Shown: one piece after another, positions 51,944 through 61,562 of the stretch | How the letters are laid out: every line of letters begins with the position of its first letter | How positions within the stretch are numbered: the first letter of the stretch is position 1 | Assembly: GCA_013823945.1 (NCBI GenBank) | Contig: PNMZ01000002.1 | Location: 496,001 to 560,000, forward strand | Source: a bacterium | GTDB taxonomy: Bacteria; Armatimonadota; Fimbriimonadia; Fimbriimonadales; Fimbriimonadaceae | Direction of reading: 5' to 3' | DNA length: 64,000 nucleotides | Notes under the pieces: model-generated | Told to the model about the DNA's origin: nothing | The model's database searches: none | What the model saw: the letters and a program-made list of their open reading frames with translations, nothing else | Made by a program: the position numbers and the translations under genes

Positions 51944-52984
51944 ATGGATGACCAGACGATCAGCTCACGAAAGCAGCAAATCATTCGCGCCATCATCCTG
52001 GAATATATTGAAGGAGCTGAGCCCATCTCCTCCGATCTCATCGCCAATAAATACGATCTTGGCGTACGGAGCGCAACAATTCGCAACGAAATGGCGGAAA
52101 TCACCGATCTGGGCTTTCTAGATCAGCCTCATACCTCCGCCGGGAGAATCCCTAGCGATCAAGGCTATCGATACTTCGTCGACCATCTCCTCCTCCTCGG
52201 CAAACCAAACCAAGAAGAAAAACGAACGCTCAAAACCGCAACCAGAGACGAAGAAACTCTCCGCGACCTCGTTCAGGAAACCACCAAGGCTCTGAGTCGG
52301 ATGACAAAGTTGATGACGGCAGCCGTGACCGTTCGCGATGCCAAAGTTCGAATTCGGAATGCTATCGTCACCGCCCTCGGACCGGACCGCGCCTTATTCA
52401 TCCTGGTACTCGAAAATGGACACACCGAAAATCGCATCATCGACTGCCCAAGCGGATTGACGCTTGACCAGATTGGCCTCGTCAACGAAACTCTGCAGAA
52501 TTCACTTGCCGGACATCCCTTGGGTGATGTCCCAAAAATCAAACCTGCCTCGCTGGGTCATCCAACCGCCCAACAACTTTTGAACAATTCGCTTAATGCT
52601 CTCCGAACAACCGCAAAAGACCTCACCCGGGGTCATCTGATCGTCGAGGGCGAAGAATACGTTCTCTCTCAACCGGAATTCCAACGAGAAACAACAACTC
52701 TGAACCAGATCATTGATTCTCTTGCCGACGAAGATGCGGTGAGAGAGGAAATTTCATCTTTTAAGGCCGAAAACCAAATCACAATCGGTCGAGAAAACTC
52801 TGTCGAGCCCCACTACCCCCTCACTTTCATCCGACGAACGTTTAAAGTCGCCAATCAAGATGCTGGAGTCATCGCAATCATTGGACCGACCAGAATGAAC
52901 TACAGCCGAAACCTGGGTCTTCTCGATTACACCGCGGAGAGCATAACCGACGTTCTCACAAAACTGTTTCACCCCAACCTTTAG
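51944..52984 (+). CDS. hrcA: Heat-inducible transcription repressor HrcA
   Basis: Starts at 51944 (MDDQTISSRKQQIIRAIILE), which gives 346 residues as expected; the longer frame adds about 85 residues of unrelated sequence. The winged helix ends with LGVRSATIRNEMAEITDLGFL and QPHTSAGRIPSDQGYRYFVD, the HrcA hallmark; the middle and C-terminal dimerisation parts follow, ending IIGPTRMNYSRNLGLLDYTA. HrcA represses groESL and dnaK through CIRCE and needs GroEL for activity. None of the chaperone genes is adjacent, and grpE or dnaJ, which often follow hrcA, are missing here. Confidence 0.95.
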   Translation: MDDQTISSRKQQIIRAIILEYIEGAEPISSDLIANKYDLGVRSATIRNEMAEITDLGFLDQPHTSAGRIPSDQGYRYFVDHLLLLGKPNQEEKRTLKTATRDEETLRDLVQETTKALSRMTKLMTAAVTVRDAKVRIRNAIVTALGPDRALFILVLENGHTENRIIDCPSGLTLDQIGLVNETLQNSLAGHPLGDVPKIKPASLGHPTAQQLLNNSLNALRTTAKDLTRGHLIVEGEEYVLSQPEFQRETTTLNQIIDSLADEDAVREEISSFKAENQITIGRENSVEPHYPLTFIRRTFKVANQDAGVIAIIGPTRMNYSRNLGLLDYTAESITDVLTKLFHPNL

Positions 52985-53018
52985 GGTTAGGATTAAAAGG
53001 CACTTCTAGAGAACCAGA

Positions 53019-53735
53019 TCAGTTCGTCGCAAAAAGCGAACTAGCAAGGCCCGTGTTGACTTTCACGTTTTGATAGTTCGTGGTTCCTGCCAAAACATTC
53101 CCCGAATTGTAAACTTCAAGAACTGTTGGCATCCAGACTCCATTCACCTTCTGCGGGCTCTTGTAGCGGAAAATCGCGAGCAATGGCTTATTTCCGTTCT
53201 GGCTGTACCATTCCCTCTTCGTAACAAATTTCTGATCTGGATCAACCCAAATACGGTGACGTGAGTCATCACCCAAGCTCTTCATATAGGTCACATCAAA
53301 GATAGGCTCCTTGGTTGTTCGGTCAACTCGCACGAACTTAGCCTCCATAAAATTGTCAAACAACGCCGGAGTAATCAACCCAAAATCGAACACCGTCTGC
53401 CGCTTACCTGGAGACTTAGCCAAATTCTCACGGTTTCGGATTCCACTTTTCGGAATGCTGAGCAACCGGTTCGTTCCATTGATAATAAACCAGATTGACT
53501 GGTCTTCGACCTTCGATTCCAGGCGCAACATGAACGGCTCTTTCATCTGAACTTCGGTGTAATCAAACCGATACGACTGCGCAAAGTCTTTGTTGATCTT
53601 TTGCAATTCGCGCTGTGACGCCTTACCGACTTTTGCCGTAAAGCTTGCATCGCGCAAGCCTGATTGCCAGTATGAATTAATGGCAGTGGATTGTCCAACC
53701 AAAACTGTGCCGAGAACCGTCGCTGCTAGTGTCAT
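53019..53735 (-). CDS. Exported LolA/MucB-like lipoprotein-carrier fold protein
   Basis: A 238-residue protein with a signal peptide (1-16, ending VLVGQS). The rest is a half-barrel-like beta-rich protein: a series of amphipathic strands such as FMLRLESKVEDQSIWFIING and TYMKSLGDDSRHRIWVDPDQKFVTK, the latter typical of outer-membrane lipoprotein-sorting type proteins. The specific role (LolA or another lipid carrier) is not certain. The ATG follows AGGAGAG at 12 bases. It stands alone, convergent to hrcA. Confidence 0.8.
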   Translation of the reverse strand: MTLAATVLGTVLVGQSTAINSYWQSGLRDASFTAKVGKASQRELQKINKDFAQSYRFDYTEVQMKEPFMLRLESKVEDQSIWFIINGTNRLLSIPKSGIRNRENLAKSPGKRQTVFDFGLITPALFDNFMEAKFVRVDRTTKEPIFDVTYMKSLGDDSRHRIWVDPDQKFVTKREWYSQNGNKPLLAIFRYKSPQKVNGVWMPTVLEVYNSGNVLAGTTNYQNVKVNTGLASSLFATN

Positions 53736-53855
53736 TGTCCGAAAATCTCTCCTGCTGATCGCTCAGCCACATCCCAATAGACGAGCCAAATTGGCACCCG
53801 TATCCCTGGCTAGGTCAGAAGGTACGATAACAGCCCATAAGGACACGATCAAAGG

Positions 53856-54881
53856 ATGGAATTAAAAGACCCGATTGAACTCCACCTCAAGCGTGTGAAC
53901 AATCTTGATCGTCGGCAATTCCTCCGTCCGATGTCCGCAAGTGAACTTCTTGAGCGAGCCGCCCGGGTTTATCAACTCACGGCCCGGACAATCATTGCTC
54001 AATCCGCTATTCCCAGTCTGCTCTGCTTTATTGCCCTCGTTTTCGGAGCAACATTCCTTCTTCCCAGCTTCTTTGTCGTCGTCGGCGGTGATCAGCTCGG
54101 AGACGATCTCACTCGGGTGGCAATTGCCGGTTTGCTCACCCTCTTCCTAGCAGTGCCCCTTTTTGTATTCGGGCTAGGTCAGATTTACAGTAACGCCGTT
54201 CGTGAGTCCAACGAGTACATCTTGGGTGATCGGCTCTCCGGGGAACCTGCCAACAAAGTTCTTCCCTCCCCCAACCCCTGGCGATTTACTGTCCTTTTGA
54301 CTTTCGCTACCGCAGAATCACTTCTCCCGTTCTTCATCACTTCAGGACTTTTCATCGTTGGGGCAATCCTCCAATCGTTCACACCCGATTCGCTCTTACC
54401 AGGGTTCCTTGCCGTTTTGGGATTCATGATGGCGTTCCTGACGTTTTTCCTGACGCCGGTGCTTTTGCTTCGCAATTCGCTCATCCCAGTAACCGCGATT
54501 GTCGAACAAAACCTAACCAAATCATCGCGAACCCGGGGGCGAGAATTGACTAAGCGAAAAGGCCATGTTGGCGGCATCGGAGAAACCATGTTTTCCGCTC
54601 TTGTTACAACCTCCTTTATCGCCCTTGCATTGTTTATCTCTGCCCAAATCTTCACAAACCTCATTCTGGAATCAGCCCCCGTTAAAAGTTGGCTCGGCAG
54701 CATCCTTCTCGGCGACCTCTTCCGTTCAACACTTGAAATGCTCCCCGGTTTTACTGTCTTGTGGCTCATTACGCCGTTCTGGGCAATCTTCTGTACCGTC
54801 GCCTATTACGACCGCCGTATCCGGCTCGAAGGATTCGATATTCGGATACTTGCCCGAGATGTCCTGGAGGTTCGCGAATGA
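53856..54881 (+). CDS. Membrane protein, first gene of a DUF4129/DUF4350 operon
   Basis: 341 residues with a cytoplasmic N-terminal part (LLERAARVYQLTARTIIAQ) and about six hydrophobic helices. No family recognised with confidence; the position is that of a membrane component in MoxR/DUF58-type clusters. The stop overlaps the start of the DUF4129 gene (ATGA). Confidence 0.75.
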   Translation: MELKDPIELHLKRVNNLDRRQFLRPMSASELLERAARVYQLTARTIIAQSAIPSLLCFIALVFGATFLLPSFFVVVGGDQLGDDLTRVAIAGLLTLFLAVPLFVFGLGQIYSNAVRESNEYILGDRLSGEPANKVLPSPNPWRFTVLLTFATAESLLPFFITSGLFIVGAILQSFTPDSLLPGFLAVLGFMMAFLTFFLTPVLLLRNSLIPVTAIVEQNLTKSSRTRGRELTKRKGHVGGIGETMFSALVTTSFIALALFISAQIFTNLILESAPVKSWLGSILLGDLFRSTLEMLPGFTVLWLITPFWAIFCTVAYYDRRIRLEGFDIRILARDVLEVRE

Positions 54882-55666
54882 GGCTCCCTCTCGTACTTGC
54901 CAGTATTGTTCTCTTTTCAATGTCATTAGGGCAATCAGCAACTGAGGTTCGGGATCAGATCCTTGGCTCAGCTCCCACCGGATCGCCGACTCAGTCCATC
55001 TCAACGCCTATAGATTCCCCCCAGTCACAAGCCGAAAGAATTCTTCAGAATCCGCTCTATCGTGAAAGTCTGAACACCGCCGAAGGAGAGTCTTGGCTCA
55101 ATGAAGCCCTCAATAATTTCTTCGAGCGCATTGGGGAGTGGCTCGGCAATCTGTTTAACCGTCCCCAACAACAGAGAGGATCGCCCATCGTTGCCTCACA
55201 AGGCGTTACGCAGGTAATGATCGTCATTCTTCTCGCCGTCCTCGCCGCATTTGTAATTTACTTGGTCTCCCAAATCAAACTGAAGCGCCAACCTGATTCT
55301 GGAAATGCTGACAACTTGATGTCAGAGGAAGAGGCGCGTCGATCTGCAGATCAATGGCTCACCGAAGCCGATAAACTCGCCGCTCGAGGCGAATTCCGCG
55401 CCGCAGTTCGATGTCTCTATCTCGCCTGCCTGATTCGAATGGACGAGTCCAATACCCTTCGGTTTGAACGGCATCAAACCAACTGGGAACACCTTTATCG
55501 GTTCCGAGACCTGACGAATAAGCCTGGCAACTTCCAACTCGAACCCTTGACCCAAAAATTTGACAATGCTTGGTACGGCTTTATCCCCCAATCCCAGGCC
55601 GACGTGGATTGGTTCAAATCCGAATATCAAGCCCTTGTTGCAGGACTGAGAGGCGGACCCGCATGA
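54878..55666 (+). CDS. DUF4129-domain membrane protein
   Basis: Start is the ATG at 54878, which overlaps the upstream stop; a longer frame begins inside that gene and lacks a signal. 262 residues: signal peptide (1-19), a linker, one transmembrane helix (about 107-127) and the C-terminal DUF4129 domain (RAAVRCLYLACLIRMDES, TLRFERHQTNWEHLYRFRDL, LTQKFDNAWYGFIP). Such proteins are part of the MoxR-DUF58-DUF4129-DUF4350 membrane system of unknown function. ATGA overlap links it to the next gene. Confidence 0.9.
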   Translation: MRLPLVLASIVLFSMSLGQSATEVRDQILGSAPTGSPTQSISTPIDSPQSQAERILQNPLYRESLNTAEGESWLNEALNNFFERIGEWLGNLFNRPQQQRGSPIVASQGVTQVMIVILLAVLAAFVIYLVSQIKLKRQPDSGNADNLMSEEEARRSADQWLTEADKLAARGEFRAAVRCLYLACLIRMDESNTLRFERHQTNWEHLYRFRDLTNKPGNFQLEPLTQKFDNAWYGFIPQSQADVDWFKSEYQALVAGLRGGPA

Positions 55667-56862
55667 AAAACGCAAACCGCGTCGCTCTCATCCTCGCAAT
55701 CATCCTTATTGCCGCTTCGCTTCTTTTCGTTTACGGCGGATCCAACAACCGGGCTCAACCCAGCACAGTCAACACCCGAGGACTAGGATTAGCGGCCTTC
55801 GGAGAGCTCCTAAAACAATCAGGACTACCCCTCCAACAAGATCGTTCTGCTGTCCTCAACCCTGGTAAAAACGACCTCTTGATCGTGACAAACGAGGACG
55901 GCACGCTCAACCGAATTTTTGGTCGTGAATCAGAAGCCGACACCATCGAACCACCAGTATCGGAAGTTTTGAGCGAGGAAGTGACTCCTCCCGCACGCAA
56001 ACCCCGTGAACAAGTCCTTCTCGAACAATCCATCGAACGACACCTCAAACAAGGTGGACGAGTTCTCACCCTAGAATTCTTATCGCTCGATAACAAAGTC
56101 TCCCCCGAACCTCCGGTAACTCTTTCAACAACCGATAAATCAAAGAACTTCAAAGTCGCATTATCAGATGACCCGTACTTCTTCACCACTGATGATATTG
56201 CCGGAGCCATCCCCCTTATTGGGACATCTACCGAATTCCACACTTACTTGATCGACCACAAACCAGGCATCGAAATGGTTGTAACCGATGCCACTTTCCT
56301 GCGTAATCGGTTTATCGCTAAGGAACAAAACGCCGAACTTGGGCTTTGGCTGGTTCAAAGATTCCTTCCGAGTGGCGGGAAAATCATCTTCGCCGAAGCC
56401 TCTGCCGGCAACGTAGAACAACGAGGAGCCCTTGATGAGCTTGGCAAGTGGGCTCCCGCCGCTCTTTGGCAATTCTTGATCACTCTTGGTGTCGCACTGT
56501 TCACTCTGAACCGCCGATTTGGAATCCCATCTCGGGAGATCACAAAAGCCCGCGGAGTGAAAGAACTCATGTCCGCAATGAGCCTCACCCTCCAACGTGC
56601 CAACCGGCACGACCATGCCCTTCTGATCGTACGAGCAAACGCGATCGACCAAGTCCGACGAATCCTGAGGTTATCAGCCGGACTATCCGAAGCCGAAGTC
56701 ATCTCCCGAATGCACCCTGATGCCCAAGCGATCATGGCCAATATCATCCGCCTTCAAGGCCAGTACATTCCCAAAAAAGACGCCGTAAACATGGCTCACT
56801 TTTTGGAGCAACATCTGAAACAAATGGAATTTGAAGAAAAAGCCCGCCGCGCCCCCCAATAA
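55663..56862 (+). CDS. DUF4350-domain membrane protein
   Basis: 399 residues. N-terminal helix (about 8-26), an extracytoplasmic domain like a degenerate GATase-like fold (STVNTRGLGLAAFGELLKQS, then FLPSGGKIIFAEASAGN), a second transmembrane helix (about 265-283) and a cytoplasmic helical part. This is the DUF4350 arrangement and it follows DUF4129 with a 4-base overlap as in many bacteria. MoxR ATPase and DUF58 genes, usual partners, are not in this window. Confidence 0.9.
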   Translation: MKNANRVALILAIILIAASLLFVYGGSNNRAQPSTVNTRGLGLAAFGELLKQSGLPLQQDRSAVLNPGKNDLLIVTNEDGTLNRIFGRESEADTIEPPVSEVLSEEVTPPARKPREQVLLEQSIERHLKQGGRVLTLEFLSLDNKVSPEPPVTLSTTDKSKNFKVALSDDPYFFTTDDIAGAIPLIGTSTEFHTYLIDHKPGIEMVVTDATFLRNRFIAKEQNAELGLWLVQRFLPSGGKIIFAEASAGNVEQRGALDELGKWAPAALWQFLITLGVALFTLNRRFGIPSREITKARGVKELMSAMSLTLQRANRHDHALLIVRANAIDQVRRILRLSAGLSEAEVISRMHPDAQAIMANIIRLQGQYIPKKDAVNMAHFLEQHLKQMEFEEKARRAPQ

Positions 56863-56880
56863 TTGATTCAAAATCACATC

Positions 56881-57228
56881 ATGATTTCAGCACTTGTCGC
56901 CTTTGCCGTTATCACAGATTCCTTCACCTCTCAAAATCGGATCGAAGCGGCAGAATCAGAATTAGTAGCGGCAAAGCAAAACTATCTTGATGCGGTCAAG
57001 AATAAAAGTGATCTTGAATCCGCCGCGTTCAAGTACGCCGAGGTCGTCATGACTTCACCTGTTCTTGCTCCTATGGAGAAATACCCCCTGGCATTGGCCC
57101 TGTATCGCCAAACCCTAGCAATCAATCCAGACCACCGACAAGCCAAAGATCAAGCGCAACTCATTGTCGACATTTATGCTGGTCTCGGAAAAGAACCAAC
57201 TGAGTTCGATCTGTCCAAAATCAAGTAA
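56881..57228 (+). CDS. Small helical exported or membrane-attached protein
   Basis: From the ATG at 56881, 115 residues (a TTG six codons earlier is possible). An N-terminal hydrophobic segment (1-14) is followed by helices with the TPR-like pattern KYPLALALYRQTLAINPDHRQAKDQAQ, about 85-110. It might be a single-repeat scaffold for the DUF4129/DUF4350 complex. It begins 18 bases after the DUF4350 gene and precedes the GT-C gene by 24 bases. Confidence 0.7.
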   Translation: MISALVAFAVITDSFTSQNRIEAAESELVAAKQNYLDAVKNKSDLESAAFKYAEVVMTSPVLAPMEKYPLALALYRQTLAINPDHRQAKDQAQLIVDIYAGLGKEPTEFDLSKIK

Positions 57229-57252
57229 TCTCGCGTTCCTATACGTAATTCC

Positions 57253-59148
57253 ATGAACGATTCCAGCCAGTCCGAATATTCTCACATCATTCCTCGCTTT
57301 ACTTTGCGCCTCGCAATAATCTTAACCACAATTGCGGCGGTTCCCTGGCTCCTCGCTACCCTGACCGCTCCCTCGGGTTCTGTTTACATCGGCGCCCAAT
57401 TTTCTTCCGACGATCAAATGGTCTACAGCGCATGGATGTATCAAGCTATGCAAGGCCAGTTCTTGTTCGATAACCGATTTGCCATTGAACAGCAGCCCGG
57501 CCTCACTGTCCACCTCTATTTTTGGCTCCTAGGTACCGTTTCGATGCTTTTCAAAGGGGCGGGTGCACCATTTGCCCTTGTCTTGGTGAACAATCTTGCA
57601 CGTCTCGTTTTCACCTTTCTCTTCGTGATCCTTCTTGGTCGCTTCGTCCGCAAACTTGACCTTCCGATTTACGTTGCGAAAACCGGAATGATTCTCGCAA
57701 CGTTCGGCGGAGGACTCGGATTTATGGTATGGGAAGCGTTCGGACGGCTTACCTCGAAACAGAACTTTGTCGCCGGAATGCTGGAACAACGACTCCCCGT
57801 TGATATCTGGCAACCAGAAGTGTTCGTGTTTTCCTCAAGTCTGGTGAACGGGCTTTTTATGGTCAGCCTATGCTTAATCCTAACCGCTCTCACCCAAGTA
57901 TGGGAAGCCCAAAAGTCGTGGCGAGCTGTACCCCTCGGAGCGGGAGCGATGTTCCTCCTCATGAACATCCACAGCTACGATGTCCTCATTATTGCCTTCA
58001 CACTTATTGCTTTTGCGGTCATTCATCTCTGTCAAAAATCCCTTGACAAAACCTGGGCTATTCGCGCCTTGGTAATCGGCCTGGGTGCAATACCACCGGC
58101 GCTGTGGTTTATGAATGTCTTGCAGAGCGACCAAGTTTTCCAAGCACGGGCCGCCACACTTACCTACTCCGGCACATTTCGACAACTCTTGTGCGGAATC
58201 TTGCCACTTATCCTCCTTGGACTAGTTTCATTCCAAAACCAGGATGACAAATCGCCCAAACGATGGCTCGCCCCATCCGGGATTCTCATCGTCCTAGTTG
58301 GTTTGTTTCTGGGGGCGACTGGATATGACCCAGAAAAATCCTATTTCCTTTCCACCGACCTGTGGGGACTCGCCTTCGTCGCTCTGGTCGCTCCCCTCTT
58401 TTTCGCCCCCCGTGATCCCAAGTGGCAGATTCTTGCCGCATGGGGCTGTGTTGGCCTCATCATTCCCTATTTCCCTCAGCTCTTCCAGCGCAAGCTCGCC
58501 ATGGGCTTGGTGATCCCATGGGGTTTCCTTGCCGCATACGGATTTCAATGGCTAACCGCCCAAATCCCGATGGGCAAAACCACTTCCGAGGAGGGCATCC
58601 GCATCCGCCGCAATGTCATTTCGGGGGTTCTCTTCGTCCTGTGTTGCGCCAGTAGTGTGTTCTGGTTCCAAAGAGAACTCCTTTATATTCGTCATAACAT
58701 CACTTCGACGACCGTTCAACCCGTTTTTCTTCCGAGTGATGTCAACGATATCTCCCGGGAGCTTGCCAAGATTCCCGGTCGCAAAGTCGTCATTGCTCGC
58801 CCCGGCATCCCAGGTCGCACCGACGAAAACCCCTGGGCTGAACCCTATCTTCCTGACCTGAACCCAGTGTTTTCTGGCTTTGCTGGAGCCTACTCATTCG
58901 CTGGGCACTGGTCAGAAACCCCTAAGTACGACGAACGACGATACATCGCCGAAGGAATTTTTCGGCCCCTTGACCCTGCCCAAATCGATCAGTTTTTGCG
59001 TGATTCCCAAGCAACTCACATCGTTCAACCGATCCCAGAACTCTTCCCCGATCTCCCCGCCGGAGACCTTACTCAAATCGGCCGTGTGCTCTATGAAGGC
59101 CGCTCTTACCGACTCATTGAAGTGGATCGTAACCGTCTAGAAAATTAA
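57253..59148 (+). CDS. GT-C-type integral membrane glycosyltransferase-like protein
   Basis: A 631-residue protein with about 13 hydrophobic helices and a 130-residue C-terminal soluble domain. After the first helix comes IGAQFSSDDQMVYSAWMYQA, where the Asp pair matches the GT-C catalytic loop, and QPGLTVHLYFWLLG follows as in GT39/87-type proteins. A second GT39-like gene lies at 17202, but the two differ in their Asp/Glu motif. Overlaps the convergent VanW gene by 4 bases. Confidence 0.8.
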   Translation: MNDSSQSEYSHIIPRFTLRLAIILTTIAAVPWLLATLTAPSGSVYIGAQFSSDDQMVYSAWMYQAMQGQFLFDNRFAIEQQPGLTVHLYFWLLGTVSMLFKGAGAPFALVLVNNLARLVFTFLFVILLGRFVRKLDLPIYVAKTGMILATFGGGLGFMVWEAFGRLTSKQNFVAGMLEQRLPVDIWQPEVFVFSSSLVNGLFMVSLCLILTALTQVWEAQKSWRAVPLGAGAMFLLMNIHSYDVLIIAFTLIAFAVIHLCQKSLDKTWAIRALVIGLGAIPPALWFMNVLQSDQVFQARAATLTYSGTFRQLLCGILPLILLGLVSFQNQDDKSPKRWLAPSGILIVLVGLFLGATGYDPEKSYFLSTDLWGLAFVALVAPLFFAPRDPKWQILAAWGCVGLIIPYFPQLFQRKLAMGLVIPWGFLAAYGFQWLTAQIPMGKTTSEEGIRIRRNVISGVLFVLCCASSVFWFQRELLYIRHNITSTTVQPVFLPSDVNDISRELAKIPGRKVVIARPGIPGRTDENPWAEPYLPDLNPVFSGFAGAYSFAGHWSETPKYDERRYIAEGIFRPLDPAQIDQFLRDSQATHIVQPIPELFPDLPAGDLTQIGRVLYEGRSYRLIEVDRNRLEN

Positions 59149-60563
59149 CCTTCAGACGATCCTGGGAGTGAGGCGGGGGTTGACTCAACCGGAGGAGTTG
59201 CCTTCGGTGCTGGAGCCCGAGCAGATTTATTGACTGCGATGATCCTGGGGCCGCCCCGATATGTACTCAGTCCAAGATCAATTCGTTCGACCAGCTCACC
59301 GTCTTCGTAAACAAGTTTCCACGTTCGCACTTGGCGTCCAGAACCGCCTCGATCAACGACTTTCCTCACCCCGTAGCCGAGCGAAGGGTCATGAATGACT
59401 TTCTCTCCGTTCGACCAACTCTTTATCAGTTTTGATTCAAGTTTGATTTCCTGACCAATCGGTTTGTGCCCCAAAATTCTGAATGTAATTGCATTCTTTT
59501 CCGGAGCTGCTGCTATTGCAATCGGAAAATCAAAACTGTTTGTGACCTTAAAGTCTGGGTTGGGATAGCTCACCGCTGCATCTTGACCCAGCGGAACATA
59601 GGGCACAGGCAAAGAATGCGGAAAACGCATATCCACCTTCAGTCTTGTTCGCAGTGCGGCTCCATAAAGCGTTGTGCTGACCTGGCAAATCCCACCGCCG
59701 ACATCAAAATCATGCCGACCACTTACGTAAACCCCTGCAACTTTGAACCCTTTAGCGGTAGTTCGCTGACCTAAGTAACCATTGAAGCTAAACGTTTCCC
59801 CAGGCATCAAAACCAGTCCGTCAATCCGAGATGCCGCCAACCGTATATTCGCTGAACGTGCAAATTGACCCCCGTTGAATTTAGTTGTAAAGCTCGACAT
59901 CACTTCTTGAATCTTTTCAAGTTCATCATCGGGAACAGCTTTAGCGGCACGTTCCAAAGGAATTGTCCCCTTAAATCCATTTTTCACGGCTGCTGCAACG
60001 GCTTGGCCCACTCCTGCCACATCCAACTCCATAGAATTCTGTTCATAGGTCAGTTGAATCTTTCCACCCGCATACTTCGCTGCCGCTTTGCCAATTTTAG
60101 GATGATTTTTCTCTACGAACGCCCCTAATGCGGTCACATCTCCAGACTCACATATCCAATTCACTTCAACTGGCTTTTCCTGAATTTTGAGATTGTCATA
60201 CTCTTTCAAAATCTCTTTGAAGAAGTCGCGATACACGATTAATTCAACTTCCTCATCTACATTAAAATCGCAGCCAAAATCCGAAACTGTGGCTTTATAG
60301 GTTTTGTCGCCAAACGCCCTCTCTCCAAGAGCAACGTCTTTGCCCATAGTATCTACTTTAAACTGCTCAAAGACTTCTCCAACTGCCGACTTGCGCATAT
60401 TCAAAGCGAGACCGTCCAGAGAGTAGCCAGGCACCGGTAAAGGATCGTAAACAAATTCTGAATACCCGTACACACCACCCCCGGCAAGGAGTAGAGTTCC
60501 GAAAAGTCCCCAAAGGATTTTTGCGCTCTTCTTCACAACCTCAATCCAAATTGTGTCCGCCAA
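59145..60563 (-). CDS. VanW family protein, long form with N-terminal membrane anchor
   Basis: 472 residues. A transmembrane helix at about 15-33 is followed by about 180 residues of alpha/beta sequence like the YoaR/PG_binding_4 domain and by the VanW domain: LMPGETFSFNGYLGQRTTAK, GGGICQVSTTLYGAALRTRL, SLPVPYVPLGQDAAVSYPNP. A Pro/Ala/Ser-rich tail ends the protein. The start is TTG at 60563 if TAGAGT, 8 bases upstream, is the -10 box; a GTG at residue 10 is an alternative. Confidence 0.88.
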   Translation of the reverse strand: MADTIWIEVVKKSAKILWGLFGTLLLAGGGVYGYSEFVYDPLPVPGYSLDGLALNMRKSAVGEVFEQFKVDTMGKDVALGERAFGDKTYKATVSDFGCDFNVDEEVELIVYRDFFKEILKEYDNLKIQEKPVEVNWICESGDVTALGAFVEKNHPKIGKAAAKYAGGKIQLTYEQNSMELDVAGVGQAVAAAVKNGFKGTIPLERAAKAVPDDELEKIQEVMSSFTTKFNGGQFARSANIRLAASRIDGLVLMPGETFSFNGYLGQRTTAKGFKVAGVYVSGRHDFDVGGGICQVSTTLYGAALRTRLKVDMRFPHSLPVPYVPLGQDAAVSYPNPDFKVTNSFDFPIAIAAAPEKNAITFRILGHKPIGQEIKLESKLIKSWSNGEKVIHDPSLGYGVRKVVDRGGSGRQVRTWKLVYEDGELVERIDLGLSTYRGGPRIIAVNKSARAPAPKATPPVESTPASLPGSSEG

Positions 60564-60643
60564 CCGCGAATACTCTAGTAATTATGACGCCTCACCGGAC
60601 CAAAAGCCTCGCTCACGATCAAAGCCTCAACTCAAGTCCCCGG

Positions 60644-60649
60644 TAATAT
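60644..60649 (+). promoter_or_regulatory. -10 box of ilvE, leaderless type
   Basis: TAATAT ends 6 bases before the ATG at 60656. Confidence 0.55.
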
Positions 60650-60655
60650 CAACGA

Positions 60656-61543
60656 ATGCAAAAGCTTGTCTGGTTCAACGGCGAAGTTACTCCCCTCGAA
60701 AGCGCAACCGTTCCCGCCGCTGACCATGCTCACCTGTACGGTGATGGACTTTTTGAAGGAATCCGCATCTACGGTGGCAAAGTGTTCAAACTTGATGAGC
60801 ATCTTGATCGCCTCTATTTTGGATGCAAATTCCTCGGCTACAAAATGGAAATGGATTTGCCAACCCTCCGAGCCAAGATCCTCGAAGTCTGCGGAATGGC
60901 GCAAATCGAAGACGGCTATATTCGCCTCAACGTCACTCGCGGCACAGGGCTCGGATTGGATCCCAAAGCGGTCACAACCCCGCCCAACGTGATGATCATG
61001 ATTTCAACGTTGGCCCTCTATTCGCAAGATAAGTACGAAACTGGCCTCAATGTCATAACCACCAGCTACCGGGTGGCTCCCCCAAGCACCCTCGATCAAC
61101 GCCTCAAGTGCATTGGTCGGTATGCCTACCATATCTTGGCAAAAGAAGAAGCTAACCGCGCTGGGGCTGGTGAAGGACTCATGCTGAATCACGAAGGGTA
61201 TGTCTCCGAATGCACGGGTGACAACATTTTCATTTTCAAAGACGGAGTCCTCAAAACTCCACATCCGAGTCAGGGCCTCTTGATGGGAATCACTCGAAAC
61301 ACCGTCATCGAACTCGCCCGCGAAGCCGGAATTGAAGTCCGAGAAGAAATCATGACGCGATACGACATTCTGAGCGCGGATGAAGCATTCCTGACCGGAA
61401 CTGCCGCTGAAGTCATCCCAATGATCTCACTCGACGAGCGGCAAATTGGCGATGGCAAGCCAGGCACCAAAACCAAACACATTATCAGCCTCTTCCGTGC
61501 GGAAACCAAAAAAGGGACACCGTTCGCAGCAGTAACCGCTTAG
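60656..61543 (+). CDS. ilvE: Branched-chain amino acid aminotransferase
   Basis: A 295-residue fold-IV PLP enzyme that converts Leu, Ile, Val to the 2-oxo acids and back. YGDGLFEGIRIYGGKVFKLDEH is the N-terminal signature; the PLP Lys lies in TLDQRLKCIGRYAYH (like the SLDHKS/NYL-type loops of this class), SECTGDNIFIFKDGVL and LFLTGTAAEVIPM-like DEAFLTGTAAEVIPMISLDE give the phosphate-binding and C-terminal parts. Start is ATG at 60656, 6 bases after TAATAT. leuB at 1196 is the only other branched-chain gene in the window. Confidence 0.95.
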   Translation: MQKLVWFNGEVTPLESATVPAADHAHLYGDGLFEGIRIYGGKVFKLDEHLDRLYFGCKFLGYKMEMDLPTLRAKILEVCGMAQIEDGYIRLNVTRGTGLGLDPKAVTTPPNVMIMISTLALYSQDKYETGLNVITTSYRVAPPSTLDQRLKCIGRYAYHILAKEEANRAGAGEGLMLNHEGYVSECTGDNIFIFKDGVLKTPHPSQGLLMGITRNTVIELAREAGIEVREEIMTRYDILSADEAFLTGTAAEVIPMISLDERQIGDGKPGTKTKHIISLFRAETKKGTPFAAVTA

Positions 61544-61562
61544 CGAGCACGCGCAAAGATCA

